64,000 nucleotides of DNA, taken from Moraxellaceae bacterium (GTDB lineage: Bacteria; Pseudomonadota; Gammaproteobacteria; Pseudomonadales; Moraxellaceae). This document shows, in pieces, positions 17,703 through 26,428 of the stretch. The notes beneath the pieces were generated by a model. That model saw only the letters and a list, made by a program, of their open reading frames with translations, was not told the origin of the DNA and did not search any database. The DNA is taken from positions 186,001 through 250,000 of the forward strand of contig JAUXVU010000020.1 in assembly GCA_030680295.1 (NCBI GenBank), in the 5' to 3' direction. How positions within the stretch are numbered: the first letter of the stretch is position 1; each line of letters begins with the position of its first letter. The position numbers and the translations under genes are program-made.

Positions 17703-18371
17703 TCAGAACTCAGCTGAGCCAGAATTGATGCGTTGCAAAATGACGACCCGACGACCGTCCTGCCAGCACAGACGAAAGCCAAATTGGCGACATATAAAGT
17801 CTATGCTGCGCGCATTAAAGAACACCACATGTGTAGGGTCTTTGCTGTAATACCACGATGCAAATGCTGCCTTCGTCTGCCAATGCTCGGTCATGATGGC
17901 TAAGTAGCCAGAGGGTGCTAACAAGCTCAATATCCGTTGAAGCTCTTGCTGAGGGCGATGAAAGTGCTCAAAACACTCACTGGCAAAAATGATGTCATAA
18001 GGTGGTGAAGGCAGTTCAGGTGCAAAGAATGGGTCGTAGTTATCACAGGACAAACCTTCACGATGCACCAACTCAGACATCACCGGGCCCGGGCCACAAC
18101 CATAGTCCAAGGCGCGCATGCCCGGCCGCATAAACGCCAACGCCGGTGTTAATAAGCGCTGCAAAAACGCCACATAACCTGCACTTTCAATCGTATTGTG
18201 ATGTGTGCCGTAAAACGCTTTTTCCGCAGTTGGCGACAGATGCTCTGATGGATCAGCAAAAATTAGATCGCAACTAAGGCATAACCAGAACCGGCGCTTA
18301 TCAGCGCCGGTGACTGGCTTAAATGACTGGTCGGCGCCACAAAGCGGACAGTTCAAATTACTCAGTCTCAA
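17703..18371 (-). CDS. SAM-dependent methyltransferase with N-terminal zinc ribbon
   Basis: A 222-residue class I methyltransferase. CPLCG and CLSCD near residues 8-34 form a likely zinc ribbon; motif I is ALDYGCGPGPVMSEL (about residues 87-101); the later DIIFASECFEHFHRP matches the family of Methyltransf_23-type proteins. The substrate is unknown. The start is uncertain: the frame begins at a TTG (18371) that overlaps the 3' end of the terC-like gene by 14 bases, and the zinc ribbon starts only a few residues later, so little sequence can be missing. It is in the same direction as terC. Confidence 0.8.
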   Translation of the reverse strand: MRLSNLNCPLCGADQSFKPVTGADKRRFWLCLSCDLIFADPSEHLSPTAEKAFYGTHHNTIESAGYVAFLQRLLTPALAFMRPGMRALDYGCGPGPVMSELVHREGLSCDNYDPFFAPELPSPPYDIIFASECFEHFHRPQQELQRILSLLAPSGYLAIMTEHWQTKAAFASWYYSKDPTHVVFFNARSIDFICRQFGFRLCWQDGRRVVILQRINSGSAEF

Positions 18372-19104
18372 TGCGCTTGTGCAGCGTCACTGGTGAACGG
18401 GCTCGACGAATGCGCAAATTCAGCAGTTCAACACTGACGGAAAATGCCATAGCAAAATAGATATAACCCTTCGGCACATGCACTTCAAAACCCTCGGCCA
18501 CGAGGGTGAAGCCAATCAGCAGCAAAAATGAGAGCGACAGCATTTTGATCGTAGGATGATCGTCGACGAACCGACTGATAGGTCCAGCAGCTAACAACAT
18601 GACTCCAACGGCAATCACAATAGCAATCACCATAATCGACAGCTGCTCGACCAGACCTACCGCCGTAATGACGGAGTCCAGCGAAAACACAATATCAAGT
18701 ACGGCAATTTGCGCTAATACTGAATAAAAACCTACTTGCGCAACACCAGTCGCTTGCTCAGGCACCAGCTCAAGACTGTTATGAATCTCGTGCGTTGACT
18801 TGGCAATCAGAAATAACCCACCGCCAATTAGAATCAGGTCTCGTCCTGAAACACCTTGCCCCAAAATGGAGAATAATGGATTCACTAGGCCCATAATCCA
18901 CACCAAACTAAATAACAAACCTAAACGCGCCAGCATGGCTAAAGCTAAACCAATGTTACGTGCACGGTCCCGCTGCTCGGGTGGCAAGCGCCCCACCAAA
19001 ATAGAAATAAAGATAATATTGTCGATACCCAAGACAATTTCTAACGCGATCAATGTCGCTAACGCTGCCCATGCTTCCGGTGAAGCCACCCATTCCAGCA
19101 ACAT
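18358..19104 (-). CDS. TerC family integral membrane protein
   Basis: A 248-residue TerC-family membrane protein (relatives are linked to tellurite resistance and Mn2+ export, e.g. Alx). It begins MLLEWVASPEAWAALATLIA and shows the family motifs LEIVLGIDNIIFISI and VLDIVFSLDSVITAVG with conserved acidic residues in membrane helices. About seven hydrophobic segments are visible. ATG 19104 has GGAG seven bases upstream; the frame reaches 19167 but without a better start. Metal export is likely from the family; the actual substrate is unknown. Confidence 0.88.
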   Translation of the reverse strand: MLLEWVASPEAWAALATLIALEIVLGIDNIIFISILVGRLPPEQRDRARNIGLALAMLARLGLLFSLVWIMGLVNPLFSILGQGVSGRDLILIGGGLFLIAKSTHEIHNSLELVPEQATGVAQVGFYSVLAQIAVLDIVFSLDSVITAVGLVEQLSIMVIAIVIAVGVMLLAAGPISRFVDDHPTIKMLSLSFLLLIGFTLVAEGFEVHVPKGYIYFAMAFSVSVELLNLRIRRARSPVTLHKRIETE

Positions 19105-19257
19105 GTTCGATCTCCAGAGCAAAGGCCATGATTGGCAGATCATGCTCGTGTGAAAAGCCGTTCTCAAGCGGTTAGCAAACTATATTTACATCAGACTTGT
19201 CTGCGCTTGCTGAAGAGGAGAAACTGGCTCTTCACAATGGAAATAAAGTTCATCGCT

Positions 19258-19812
19258 ATGACAAAAATATTAGGCATTTCCGGCAGTCTGCGCCGCCAGT
19301 CATACAACACTGCCCTGCTTAAAGCAGCTCAAAAATTAGTGGGGCCAGATGTCGAGCTGGAGATTGTCACACTACACGGCATCCCACTTTATGATGGTGA
19401 TGCTGAGGCAGCAGAAGGCGTACCTGCAGCAGTGGTTGATCTGCAGGCTCGTATCGCGGCTTGTGATGGCTTGCTACTGGTGACACCGGAATACAACAAC
19501 AGCATGCCGGGTGTGTTCAAGAATGCGCTGGACTGGGCCACCCGCCCACCGGGCATTTCCGAAAAAGTTTTCCGCAATCGCCCGGTTGCCGTTATCGGCA
19601 CATCACCCGGTGGTTTTGGCACCATCTTGGCGCAAAACAGCTGGTTACCCGTGCTGCGCGCCTTAGGTACACGTCAGTGGTTTGGTGGTCGGCTGATGGT
19701 GTCGCAGGCAGGCAAGGTGTTTGATGAAAATGGCGAAATGGTTGATGAGGCCATTCGCGCACAGCTGAAAAGCTTTATGCAGGGCTTTGTTGATTTTACC
19801 AAAACCGCTTAA
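19258..19812 (+). CDS. NADPH-dependent FMN reductase
   Basis: A 184-residue flavodoxin-like NAD(P)H:FMN oxidoreductase of the YieF/ChrR type, able to reduce quinones, chromate or azo dyes in family members. The FMN phosphate site is GISGSLRRQSYNTALL near the N terminus; VTPEYNNSMPGVFKNALDW (residues about 77-95) is the family signature, followed by PVAVIGTSPGGFG. ATG 19258 gives the usual MTKILGISGS start; an in-frame ATG at 19237 is possible and neither has a strong ribosome site. It is divergent from the terC-like gene and convergent with an AraC regulator. Confidence 0.9.
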   Translation: MTKILGISGSLRRQSYNTALLKAAQKLVGPDVELEIVTLHGIPLYDGDAEAAEGVPAAVVDLQARIAACDGLLLVTPEYNNSMPGVFKNALDWATRPPGISEKVFRNRPVAVIGTSPGGFGTILAQNSWLPVLRALGTRQWFGGRLMVSQAGKVFDENGEMVDEAIRAQLKSFMQGFVDFTKTA

Positions 19813-19818
19813 TTTTGC

Positions 19819-20859
19819 TTAGGCCTGACCAGTGTATTTGCCCTGCAAACGAAACTGGCCAGGCGCCACACCCTGCCAACGCCGAAACGCGCGGGCAAAA
19901 CTCGCGGTGTCGGCGTAGCCTAGGTGCAATGCAATCTCGTCTAATTTCATCGACGTCATGCTTAATAGCTGGGTGGCTAGTTGCTGCCTAGCTTCTTCGA
20001 CTAATGCCCTAAAGCTGGTGCCTTCAGCCTCCAGCTTTCTGCGTAAATTGCGTGGTGACGTATTCAGCACTTTAGCTACATCATCCAGTGAAGCTAATAA
20101 CCCCAAACTACCCAGCAGGTGCTGACGAACTTGGCCCGGCAACCCACCAATCTTGCGACTCGCTAACAAATGGCCACATTGGTCTTCCAATAAACGCACC
20201 AAGTGTTCGTCAAATGTAGGTAACGACCTAATCACGTCTGAAGCACTCAGGACCAGCGCATTTCGTCCCGCATTAAAATGCACCGGCACCGCCAGCAACT
20301 CTTTAATCCGATGTTGATATGGTAGCGCGGGCCCTATTAACTCAAGACGAATTATGGAGCGCCCAGCCAAATTAAGCTCTCGAGTTAAATTAACGGCAGT
20401 GCCCAAGTCGCGCTCTAATAAAAACTGACGAAGGTGAGCAGGAATGCTGCTGGGGTCGGCACTGACCACAAATTCGTCTGCCTCAATCGTGGTCACAAAT
20501 GAACAGTAAGCTGTACTTAACGGCAGATAACGAATTGCGCGCTCAAGGGCTTCGCGCAGATTACGGCTGGTCCGCAGGGCAAATCCCCAGGTACCAAACG
20601 TCGACACGTTGTACTGCATGCCCAACTCAAAACCCAGGGCGGGAATGTCCGGCAGCGCCAGCATCAAATTCTCAATCAGCCGCATTTCTTGCTCGGGCGT
20701 AATCAGCGCGTCCGGGTCCTGCAGCATGGCCAGCGTAATGCCAGTGCCCGCAAGACAATCATCCGCACTAACACCATGCGCCTCGGCATAGTTCAGCATG
20801 ACCTGACTGATGGTGAGACTGTGCAGCACAGGCTCGCTGGCCATGTTTCCCCCTGACAT
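19819..20859 (-). CDS. AraC family transcriptional regulator with arabinose-binding-like N domain
   Basis: A 346-residue regulator. The N-terminal two thirds match the PF12625-type effector domain found in regulators of lipid and hydrocarbon genes, and the C-terminal 100 residues carry two helix-turn-helix motifs (LDDVAKVLNTSPRNLRRKL and LDEIALHLGYADTASFARAF). It is transcribed divergently from the fatty acid desaturase gene at 20987 and probably controls it. The start ATG 20859 has GAGG seven bases upstream; ATG 20844 with AGGGGG upstream is a close rival. Confidence 0.9.
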   Translation of the reverse strand: MSGGNMASEPVLHSLTISQVMLNYAEAHGVSADDCLAGTGITLAMLQDPDALITPEQEMRLIENLMLALPDIPALGFELGMQYNVSTFGTWGFALRTSRNLREALERAIRYLPLSTAYCSFVTTIEADEFVVSADPSSIPAHLRQFLLERDLGTAVNLTRELNLAGRSIIRLELIGPALPYQHRIKELLAVPVHFNAGRNALVLSASDVIRSLPTFDEHLVRLLEDQCGHLLASRKIGGLPGQVRQHLLGSLGLLASLDDVAKVLNTSPRNLRRKLEAEGTSFRALVEEARQQLATQLLSMTSMKLDEIALHLGYADTASFARAFRRWQGVAPGQFRLQGKYTGQA

Positions 20860-20986
20860 ATTTAAACCTCAGCGCAAATGTCGGAGAAAGTGGCCGGAAA
20901 TGCAAGGAAGAAGGCCGCCTATGCACTCTTGCCTACGGATGACTTGGCCTAAGCTGAGTTATACCAGCCGACAGCGGAGACGCATC

Positions 20987-21880
20987 ATGGAACAAGAACA
21001 ATTAGCAGCGCTGAATAAACAGGCAATCGCCGTGGCCAAACAACATATGGGGCAGGTTGCTTGGGGCACTGTTGCGTTATCGGCCTGCGTACTCGCCAGT
21101 TATGTGGTCAGCTTCTGGTTAACCGCGACAGCTATTATGCCACTTTGGCTGGGCTTTCTGATGATTGCGGCTTTGGGCTATATGTCTTACACCCCGGTGC
21201 ATGAAGCCGCACATGGCAATATCAATGGTGATCGCACTGACCTGAAGTGGCTAAATGACCTCTGTGGTTATTTATGTGCGCAGCTGGTCATGATCCCCTA
21301 CTCAACACATAAGGTGGAGCACTTCACCCACCATCGTTTTACTAATCAGGCCGACAAAGATCCTGACTTCATTATCAGTGGCATGGGCAACGGCACCCTA
21401 AAGGCCATCAAGTCCATCGCACTGTTTTTGTGGACACAAATCACGTTTCTGTTCCGTGATCATTGGGCCAGAGCACCGCTCAACGAAAAGCTAATCTATT
21501 GTGCTGAAGTGGGTGTGGCATTGAGCTGGCGTATTGCCTTGCTGGTGGTATTGCCCGCCTCCATTGGCATCACATTGGTGTTGGGCGCTTACTTAGTTGC
21601 AGTGGTTTTTACTTCCTACTGGTTTGCCTATCGCCCACACCACCCTTACAAGGAAAGTGCACGTTATCGCAACACCAGCAGCCTGATCATGCCGCGTTGG
21701 ATGAAGCCGCTGGAGTGGTTCTGGTTAGGCCAGAACCTGCACTCCATCCATCACGCCTTTCCGCGCGTACCGTTTTATCGATACCACGCAGTGTTTCGTG
21801 AAATCGAGCCGATATTGCGGGCACATGGCGCACCCGTTATCGGCATCTTTGATCGCGAGCCCGTTGAAGATACCAACTAA
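20987..21880 (+). CDS. Membrane fatty acid desaturase
   Basis: A 297-residue di-iron membrane desaturase or hydroxylase. Three histidine boxes are visible: HEAAH (about residue 70), HHRFT (about 110) and HSIHHAFP (about 252), with hydrophobic helices between them. Such enzymes introduce double bonds into acyl chains or hydroxylate related lipids such as carotenoids. ATG 20987 has CGGAGA six bases upstream; an open frame from 20810 lies over the divergent promoter region and is not used. The adjacent divergent AraC regulator is the likely controller. Confidence 0.88.
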   Translation: MEQEQLAALNKQAIAVAKQHMGQVAWGTVALSACVLASYVVSFWLTATAIMPLWLGFLMIAALGYMSYTPVHEAAHGNINGDRTDLKWLNDLCGYLCAQLVMIPYSTHKVEHFTHHRFTNQADKDPDFIISGMGNGTLKAIKSIALFLWTQITFLFRDHWARAPLNEKLIYCAEVGVALSWRIALLVVLPASIGITLVLGAYLVAVVFTSYWFAYRPHHPYKESARYRNTSSLIMPRWMKPLEWFWLGQNLHSIHHAFPRVPFYRYHAVFREIEPILRAHGAPVIGIFDREPVEDTN

Positions 21881-21881
21881 C

Positions 21882-23366
21882 TTAAAGCGCCCTTGCCAAT
21901 GGCGCACTCACACGTACCGCAAACGGCATAGTGATTTCATAAACCACACCACCCGCACCAAATGGTGCGGTTTTGCCGTTACGTAGTGCACGTTGATTTG
22001 ATACATAAATGCGGCGGCCATCTGGCGAAAATGCCGGGCCAGTGACTTCGGTTTGTGCAGGGTCGCCGGGCAAGCGCAGCAAAGGAATGGTCACGCCATC
22101 GGGTAGCAACACCATCGCACGCATGTCACCACCGTCTTCCACCACAACCATTTCGCCATCCAAGGTCATGCAAATATTATCAACACCAAACATGGCTGGT
22201 TCGTTAGGGTCAACAGGCGAGCCCACCGGACCATCCGCAGGATCATAAATGCTTTCCACCGTGTTACCCACGGTATCAATGACCCAAATATTGTCATCAC
22301 CTTTGGTGGAGAAGTAGACCAGTCCGTTTAAAAACCACACACCTTCATTGCCAGCAAAAATCGTTGCTTCAGCTAAATACACTTGGTTTTGTGGGCGGCC
22401 ATCATCAATCGCATTAATCCAACGAATGGCTGCCGGACCTTGGCGCGCGGCCTCAATACCACCCTCCACTACCAACACTTGCAACACACCATTGGCGTAG
22501 TTTGGTTTGCCATCCACCGGCCAGTCTTGAGCAGAAAATACGGTACGGTAAAAACGCTCGTTGCCACCCAAATCTTCAGTGTGATAAATAGCTCGTCCCG
22601 CAACATCTACCGCTGCCATTTCATGCGCTTTACGACCAAAACGATCTAAACGAATTGGGTCACCACCGTCACGCAATGGACTGCACTCAAACATATAACC
22701 GTCGGCAATTTCTTCGCCGTTAATCCATGTTCCCCATGGTGTTACACCGCCAGCACAGTTGGTGGTGGTGTTACGTTGCACTGGATAGGCATCAACCAAA
22801 TTACCATCACGGTCAAAACGTAAAGCACTCACACCACCTTGAAAAGGAATGACTAAAGGAATACTGAGCGGTAACAAACCGGTGATAGGCCGCAGCAACG
22901 ACCCTACGACCTCCAATGAGTCTCGACTAGCTAATGTAGAGAGCAGAGAAAGCTCTTTTGGTATTTGACCAAAGGCCGTGGTCGCATCACGCGCTTCAGA
23001 GTTCGACAAATAAATCCAACCACCATCATCGGTAGCAAACACGCCACCACCATCCGGATCTGAATGCCATTTAAAATTGGGATTGGTCGCTAATGGCGCC
23101 TCGCCCACTACAGCAACTACACGTGAACTAAAGCCTGCCGGCAGCTGTACGCCATTGGCATCTGGTGGCATTAATGGCCCCATCGTACGGAATGGACTAT
23201 TGCGCTGACTTGCGCCTGGACCATTGTTATTGCTTATGCTATCTCCGCTGCCGCACGCCGTAAGCCAACTTGCTGCCGCTACGCCGCCAGCCGTTAAAAA
23301 CAAGTTCCGTAAAAAGATACGACGAGTAAGTCCTTGTTGCTCGGCTTTAATTAAATCGGGATGCAT
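21882..23366 (-). CDS. PhoX-type phosphatase-like lipoprotein (DUF839 family)
   Basis: A 494-residue exported protein. The N terminus has a twin-arginine-like motif (TRRIFLRN) then a hydrophobic stretch ending in the lipobox LTAC at about residue 38, so it is probably exported by Tat and lipidated. The body resembles the PhoX/DUF839 beta-propeller family: WHSDPDGGGVFATDDGGWIY, WGTWINGEEIADGY, YFSTKGDDNIWVID. PhoX enzymes are Ca2+/Fe-dependent alkaline phosphatases, but many DUF839 proteins are untested, so phosphatase activity is only likely. It is convergent with the desaturase, one base apart. Confidence 0.8.
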   Translation of the reverse strand: MHPDLIKAEQQGLTRRIFLRNLFLTAGGVAAASWLTACGSGDSISNNNGPGASQRNSPFRTMGPLMPPDANGVQLPAGFSSRVVAVVGEAPLATNPNFKWHSDPDGGGVFATDDGGWIYLSNSEARDATTAFGQIPKELSLLSTLASRDSLEVVGSLLRPITGLLPLSIPLVIPFQGGVSALRFDRDGNLVDAYPVQRNTTTNCAGGVTPWGTWINGEEIADGYMFECSPLRDGGDPIRLDRFGRKAHEMAAVDVAGRAIYHTEDLGGNERFYRTVFSAQDWPVDGKPNYANGVLQVLVVEGGIEAARQGPAAIRWINAIDDGRPQNQVYLAEATIFAGNEGVWFLNGLVYFSTKGDDNIWVIDTVGNTVESIYDPADGPVGSPVDPNEPAMFGVDNICMTLDGEMVVVEDGGDMRAMVLLPDGVTIPLLRLPGDPAQTEVTGPAFSPDGRRIYVSNQRALRNGKTAPFGAGGVVYEITMPFAVRVSAPLARAL

Positions 23367-23513
23367 AACGAACTACCGTAAAAAAATGACAGATCAATAT
23401 AGTGTTATTTGATGACTAAGATGTGACAAAAGGCACTTAAAAACAAGGTGGACGCTAGTCGTTTTTTATTTGTATATTTATTGTCCACAACAATAGCGAA
23501 CGGAATGCACAAC

Positions 23514-23924
23514 ATGGCAAATAAAAAAATCGAAGATGTCGAAGGCATTGGCCCCGTTTTGGGAGACAAGCTACGCGCTGCCGGAATCAAAGACACAGAT
23601 ACACTTCTCAGTAACAGTAAAACTCCTGCCCAACGAAAAGCGCTTGCAGAAAAATCTGGGCTTACAGACAAGCAAGTATTAAAGTTTGCCAACATGGTCG
23701 ACCTATATCGCATCAACGGTGTGGGCTCGGAATATGCCGAACTGCTTGAAGCCGCTGGTGTGGACACAGTGCCAGATTTGGCCCGTCGCCGCCCGGATAA
23801 CCTCACGGCAGCTATGGCCGAACTGAATGCCACCAAAAAGCTGGTACGTCGCACCCCGACCGAAGCCGAGGTGACCAAGTGGGTTGCCGAAGCCAAAGAT
23901 CTGCCGCGCGCACTGGAATACTAA
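23514..23924 (+). CDS. DUF4332 helix-hairpin-helix protein
   Basis: A 136-residue protein built of helix-hairpin-helix-like units: IEDVEGIGPVLGDKLRAAGI at the N terminus and LYRINGVGSEYAELLEAAGV in the middle. This matches DUF4332, related to DNA-binding helix-hairpin-helix domains of ligases and polymerases; no catalytic residues are visible. ATG 23514 has GGAA eight bases upstream; the open frame begins earlier at 23448. It is convergent with the HerA-like ATPase. A nucleic-acid role is inferred from the fold only. Confidence 0.8.
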   Translation: MANKKIEDVEGIGPVLGDKLRAAGIKDTDTLLSNSKTPAQRKALAEKSGLTDKQVLKFANMVDLYRINGVGSEYAELLEAAGVDTVPDLARRRPDNLTAAMAELNATKKLVRRTPTEAEVTKWVAEAKDLPRALEY

Positions 23925-23950
23925 ACAACAAAATGGGGTTGTTACTTTTT
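23924..23950 (+). terminator. Weak intrinsic terminator after the DUF4332 gene
   Basis: AACAAC and GTTGTT form a six-pair stem around an eight-base loop, followed after two bases by five T. It begins at the stop codon and lies between convergent genes. The stem is AT-rich, so it is a weak candidate. Confidence 0.35.
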
Positions 23951-25414
23951 CAGTAACGACCCCAGCACTCCTCGCAACAGTTGACGCCCTAAGGTACTAC
24001 CAGCTGCTGTGCCAAGGCTACGCGCCATACTTTTTGCAAATGCCTCGGCATTACTTTGCCCTGAACTTCGGCTGGCTGCTGGTGCTGCACGCTTAGCTTG
24101 CACATTCGCTTTTGCTTCTTGAGCTTGCGCCTGAACCTGTTCCATACGCTCCTGCAAAATCTCATGTGCCGAACGTGGGTCTACTGCATCTTTATAAATT
24201 CGCTGATTGGGGTCGTGAGCTAACACCGCACTACGCTCATTCGCCGAAATTGGCCCCATACGCGAGTGTGGTGGCCGAACTAAAACTCGCTCCACCATAC
24301 TGGGCACACCCTTGTCTTGCAGTGTCGACACCAACGCCTCACCCACAGCCATCTCGCTTATCACAGCCGCTGTATCTAGGTTCGGATTGGTTCGGAATGA
24401 CTGCGCAGCAACACGTACTGCCTTTTGCTCACTCGGTGTGTAGGCTCGCAAAGCATGCTGAATACGATTGCCTAATTGCGCCAAAATCGCATCGGGCATA
24501 TCACTGGGACTTTGGCTAATAAAGTAGACCCCCACGCCCTTTGAACGAATCAAGCGCACCACTTGCTCAATTTTTTCCAGCAGCGGTTTAGGCGCTTCTT
24601 TAAATAACAAATGCGCTTCATCAAAGAAAAAAACCAACACGGGTTTTTCAGGGTCACCCAATTCAGGTAATTGCTCAAACAACTCAGACAATAACCACAG
24701 CAGAAAAGTCGAATACACCCGAGGACTACGAATTAGATTGTCAGCCGCCAGTACATTAATCACACCACGGCCTTCGCGCGTAGTTTGCATCAAATCACTT
24801 AAACGCAAGGCCGGCTCACCAAACAACTGACGACCACCTTCGCGCTCTAAGCCTAGTAGTTTGCGCAAAATGGCGTTAACTGAAGCCTTAGCCACGCCAT
24901 AACCAGCACCTAACTCACTACTGTGTTCGGCCAAATACTCCAAGGTAGTGCGCAAGTCTGGCATGTCGACCAGTAACAACCCTTCTTGGTCAGCAAACTC
25001 AAACACCACATTCAGCACACTTTCTTGGGTCTCATTCAGGTCTAATAAACGCGATAACAGCTGCGGGCCCATATCGGAAATACTAGTGCGCACAGGTGTG
25101 CCGGACTCACCAAACACATCCCAAAATGACACTGGATAACCGCGCTGCTGAAAACCTTCGATGCCAATCAACGCTAGACGTTCATCAATTTTGGGGTGCG
25201 GTGAGCCTGGCTGACTAATGCCTGCAATATCGCCTTTTACATCGGCCATAAATACCGGCACACCAATATCCGAAAAGCTTTCAGCTAAACACTGCAGCGT
25301 CACCGTTTTACCAGTGCCGGTGGCTCCGGCGACTAAGCCGTGTCGATTAGCATAACGAGGATTAATGAAAACTTGAGTCGTACCGTTACCACCCACCAGA
25401 ATTGGGTTTGTCAT
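23942..25414 (-). CDS. HerA-like ATPase (DUF853 / YjgR family)
   Basis: A 490-residue P-loop ATPase of the FtsK-HerA superfamily. Walker A is GATGTGKT (residues about 31-38), and the Walker B-like VFFFDEAHLLF lies near residue 265. The C-terminal tail is Ala/Gln-rich and ends in a short hydrophobic helix (LGRQLLRGVLGSLLKK). YjgR-like proteins are common and of unknown physiological role. The start MTNPILVGGNG is the family's usual N terminus. It stands next to a PF10118 gene in the same direction. Confidence 0.88.
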   Translation of the reverse strand: MTNPILVGGNGTTQVFINPRYANRHGLVAGATGTGKTVTLQCLAESFSDIGVPVFMADVKGDIAGISQPGSPHPKIDERLALIGIEGFQQRGYPVSFWDVFGESGTPVRTSISDMGPQLLSRLLDLNETQESVLNVVFEFADQEGLLLVDMPDLRTTLEYLAEHSSELGAGYGVAKASVNAILRKLLGLEREGGRQLFGEPALRLSDLMQTTREGRGVINVLAADNLIRSPRVYSTFLLWLLSELFEQLPELGDPEKPVLVFFFDEAHLLFKEAPKPLLEKIEQVVRLIRSKGVGVYFISQSPSDMPDAILAQLGNRIQHALRAYTPSEQKAVRVAAQSFRTNPNLDTAAVISEMAVGEALVSTLQDKGVPSMVERVLVRPPHSRMGPISANERSAVLAHDPNQRIYKDAVDPRSAHEILQERMEQVQAQAQEAKANVQAKRAAPAASRSSGQSNAEAFAKSMARSLGTAAGSTLGRQLLRGVLGSLLKK

Positions 25415-25446
25415 TATTCTTATTCCTTAACAGTAGCGCTGAGTGG

Positions 25447-26397
25447 CTACTTCACAGCAGTTAAAGGTGTCTGGGCTGCAGCAGCAGCGGCTGGTGAGTT
25501 ATTCAAATACGCCAGCGCTTTTTCTGTAGAGCCCTCTTTGACAGGGTCATACCACGGGCTAAAAAAAGGCAACTGCCAAGCCGCTAATTTCAATGGATGC
25601 GGCAAATGCCCAGACTTGCTCTCCTTGGCCCATCGCAGCCACATTTTGGGCTTCCAAACACTCAGTTTTTCATTCGCAAAACGTGGGTCTTGATTCATTA
25701 AGTGCGCAGCACCGTCGGTCCAAAGGCCAATCACCATCGGCACCACAATTGTCGACAAGTAATAACGCGAAATATAACCACCACCTAAATGCTGATACAA
25801 GTCAAACGCCACACTTCGATGCTCGACTTCTTCCGCACCATGCCAGCGCAGCAAATCAAGCAGCACAGGATCAGCGCCAACCTCATCCCACTTGGTATTG
25901 TCGAGTGCGTAATTTCCCAACACACAGGTCATGTGTTCAACCGCTGCGATAATACCTAAGCGAAAAACCAACCAGCGTTTTTCTAGCAATTTAGGCGTTT
26001 TGACTCCCAACGGATTGTCGGCCAACAAGTCTTCGAACAACCACTCCATGATTTTGGTGTTGCGCTCAGTCTCAATGCCATGCGCTTTTAAATATTCAGC
26101 AATCGCACCACCATGGGCACGTGCATGCATGGCTTCTTGGCGAATAAACATTTGAATGTCGTCACGAAGCTTGTCATCAGTGACGTAGGGCAGTGCTTTG
26201 TTGTAAAGGCGGCAAAACCAGAATTCGCCAGCAGGCAAAATCATATTAATTTCGTTAATAAAGTGACTGGCAAAAGGCTGTCCAGGAATCCATTCCAGTG
26301 GCGTTTCGGCCCAGTCAAACTGCACCTTACGCGGAATCAAACGACCTTCTGTATTAGAGGCCGAAGACTTATTTTTTAATAGTGGAATAACGGCCAT
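25447..26397 (-). CDS. PF10118 family protein ('metal-dependent hydrolase'), copy 1
   Basis: A 316-residue all-helical protein of PF10118. The motifs RQEAMHARAHGG (about residue 95) and HGAEEVEHRSVAFDLYQHLG (about 195) supply Glu and His residues spaced as in ferritin-like di-iron proteins, so the name 'hydrolase' rests on annotation rather than chemistry. ATG 26397 gives the normal N terminus MAVIPLLKNK. The gene is last in a likely operon with the hydrolase-SDR fusion upstream (31 bases). A paralogue is at 38630. A role in lipid or hydrophobic substrate metabolism is inferred from the neighbours. Confidence 0.82.
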   Translation of the reverse strand: MAVIPLLKNKSSASNTEGRLIPRKVQFDWAETPLEWIPGQPFASHFINEINMILPAGEFWFCRLYNKALPYVTDDKLRDDIQMFIRQEAMHARAHGGAIAEYLKAHGIETERNTKIMEWLFEDLLADNPLGVKTPKLLEKRWLVFRLGIIAAVEHMTCVLGNYALDNTKWDEVGADPVLLDLLRWHGAEEVEHRSVAFDLYQHLGGGYISRYYLSTIVVPMVIGLWTDGAAHLMNQDPRFANEKLSVWKPKMWLRWAKESKSGHLPHPLKLAAWQLPFFSPWYDPVKEGSTEKALAYLNNSPAAAAAAQTPLTAVK

Positions 26398-26428
26398 AAG
26401 GTGGCTCCTGTAGCATAAAATAGTGGGC

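Noticed and set aside
23405-23896. Minus-strand frame opposite the DUF4332 gene
   Set aside because: Ser/Arg-rich translation with no motif, while the plus strand carries a clear helix-hairpin-helix protein with a ribosome site.
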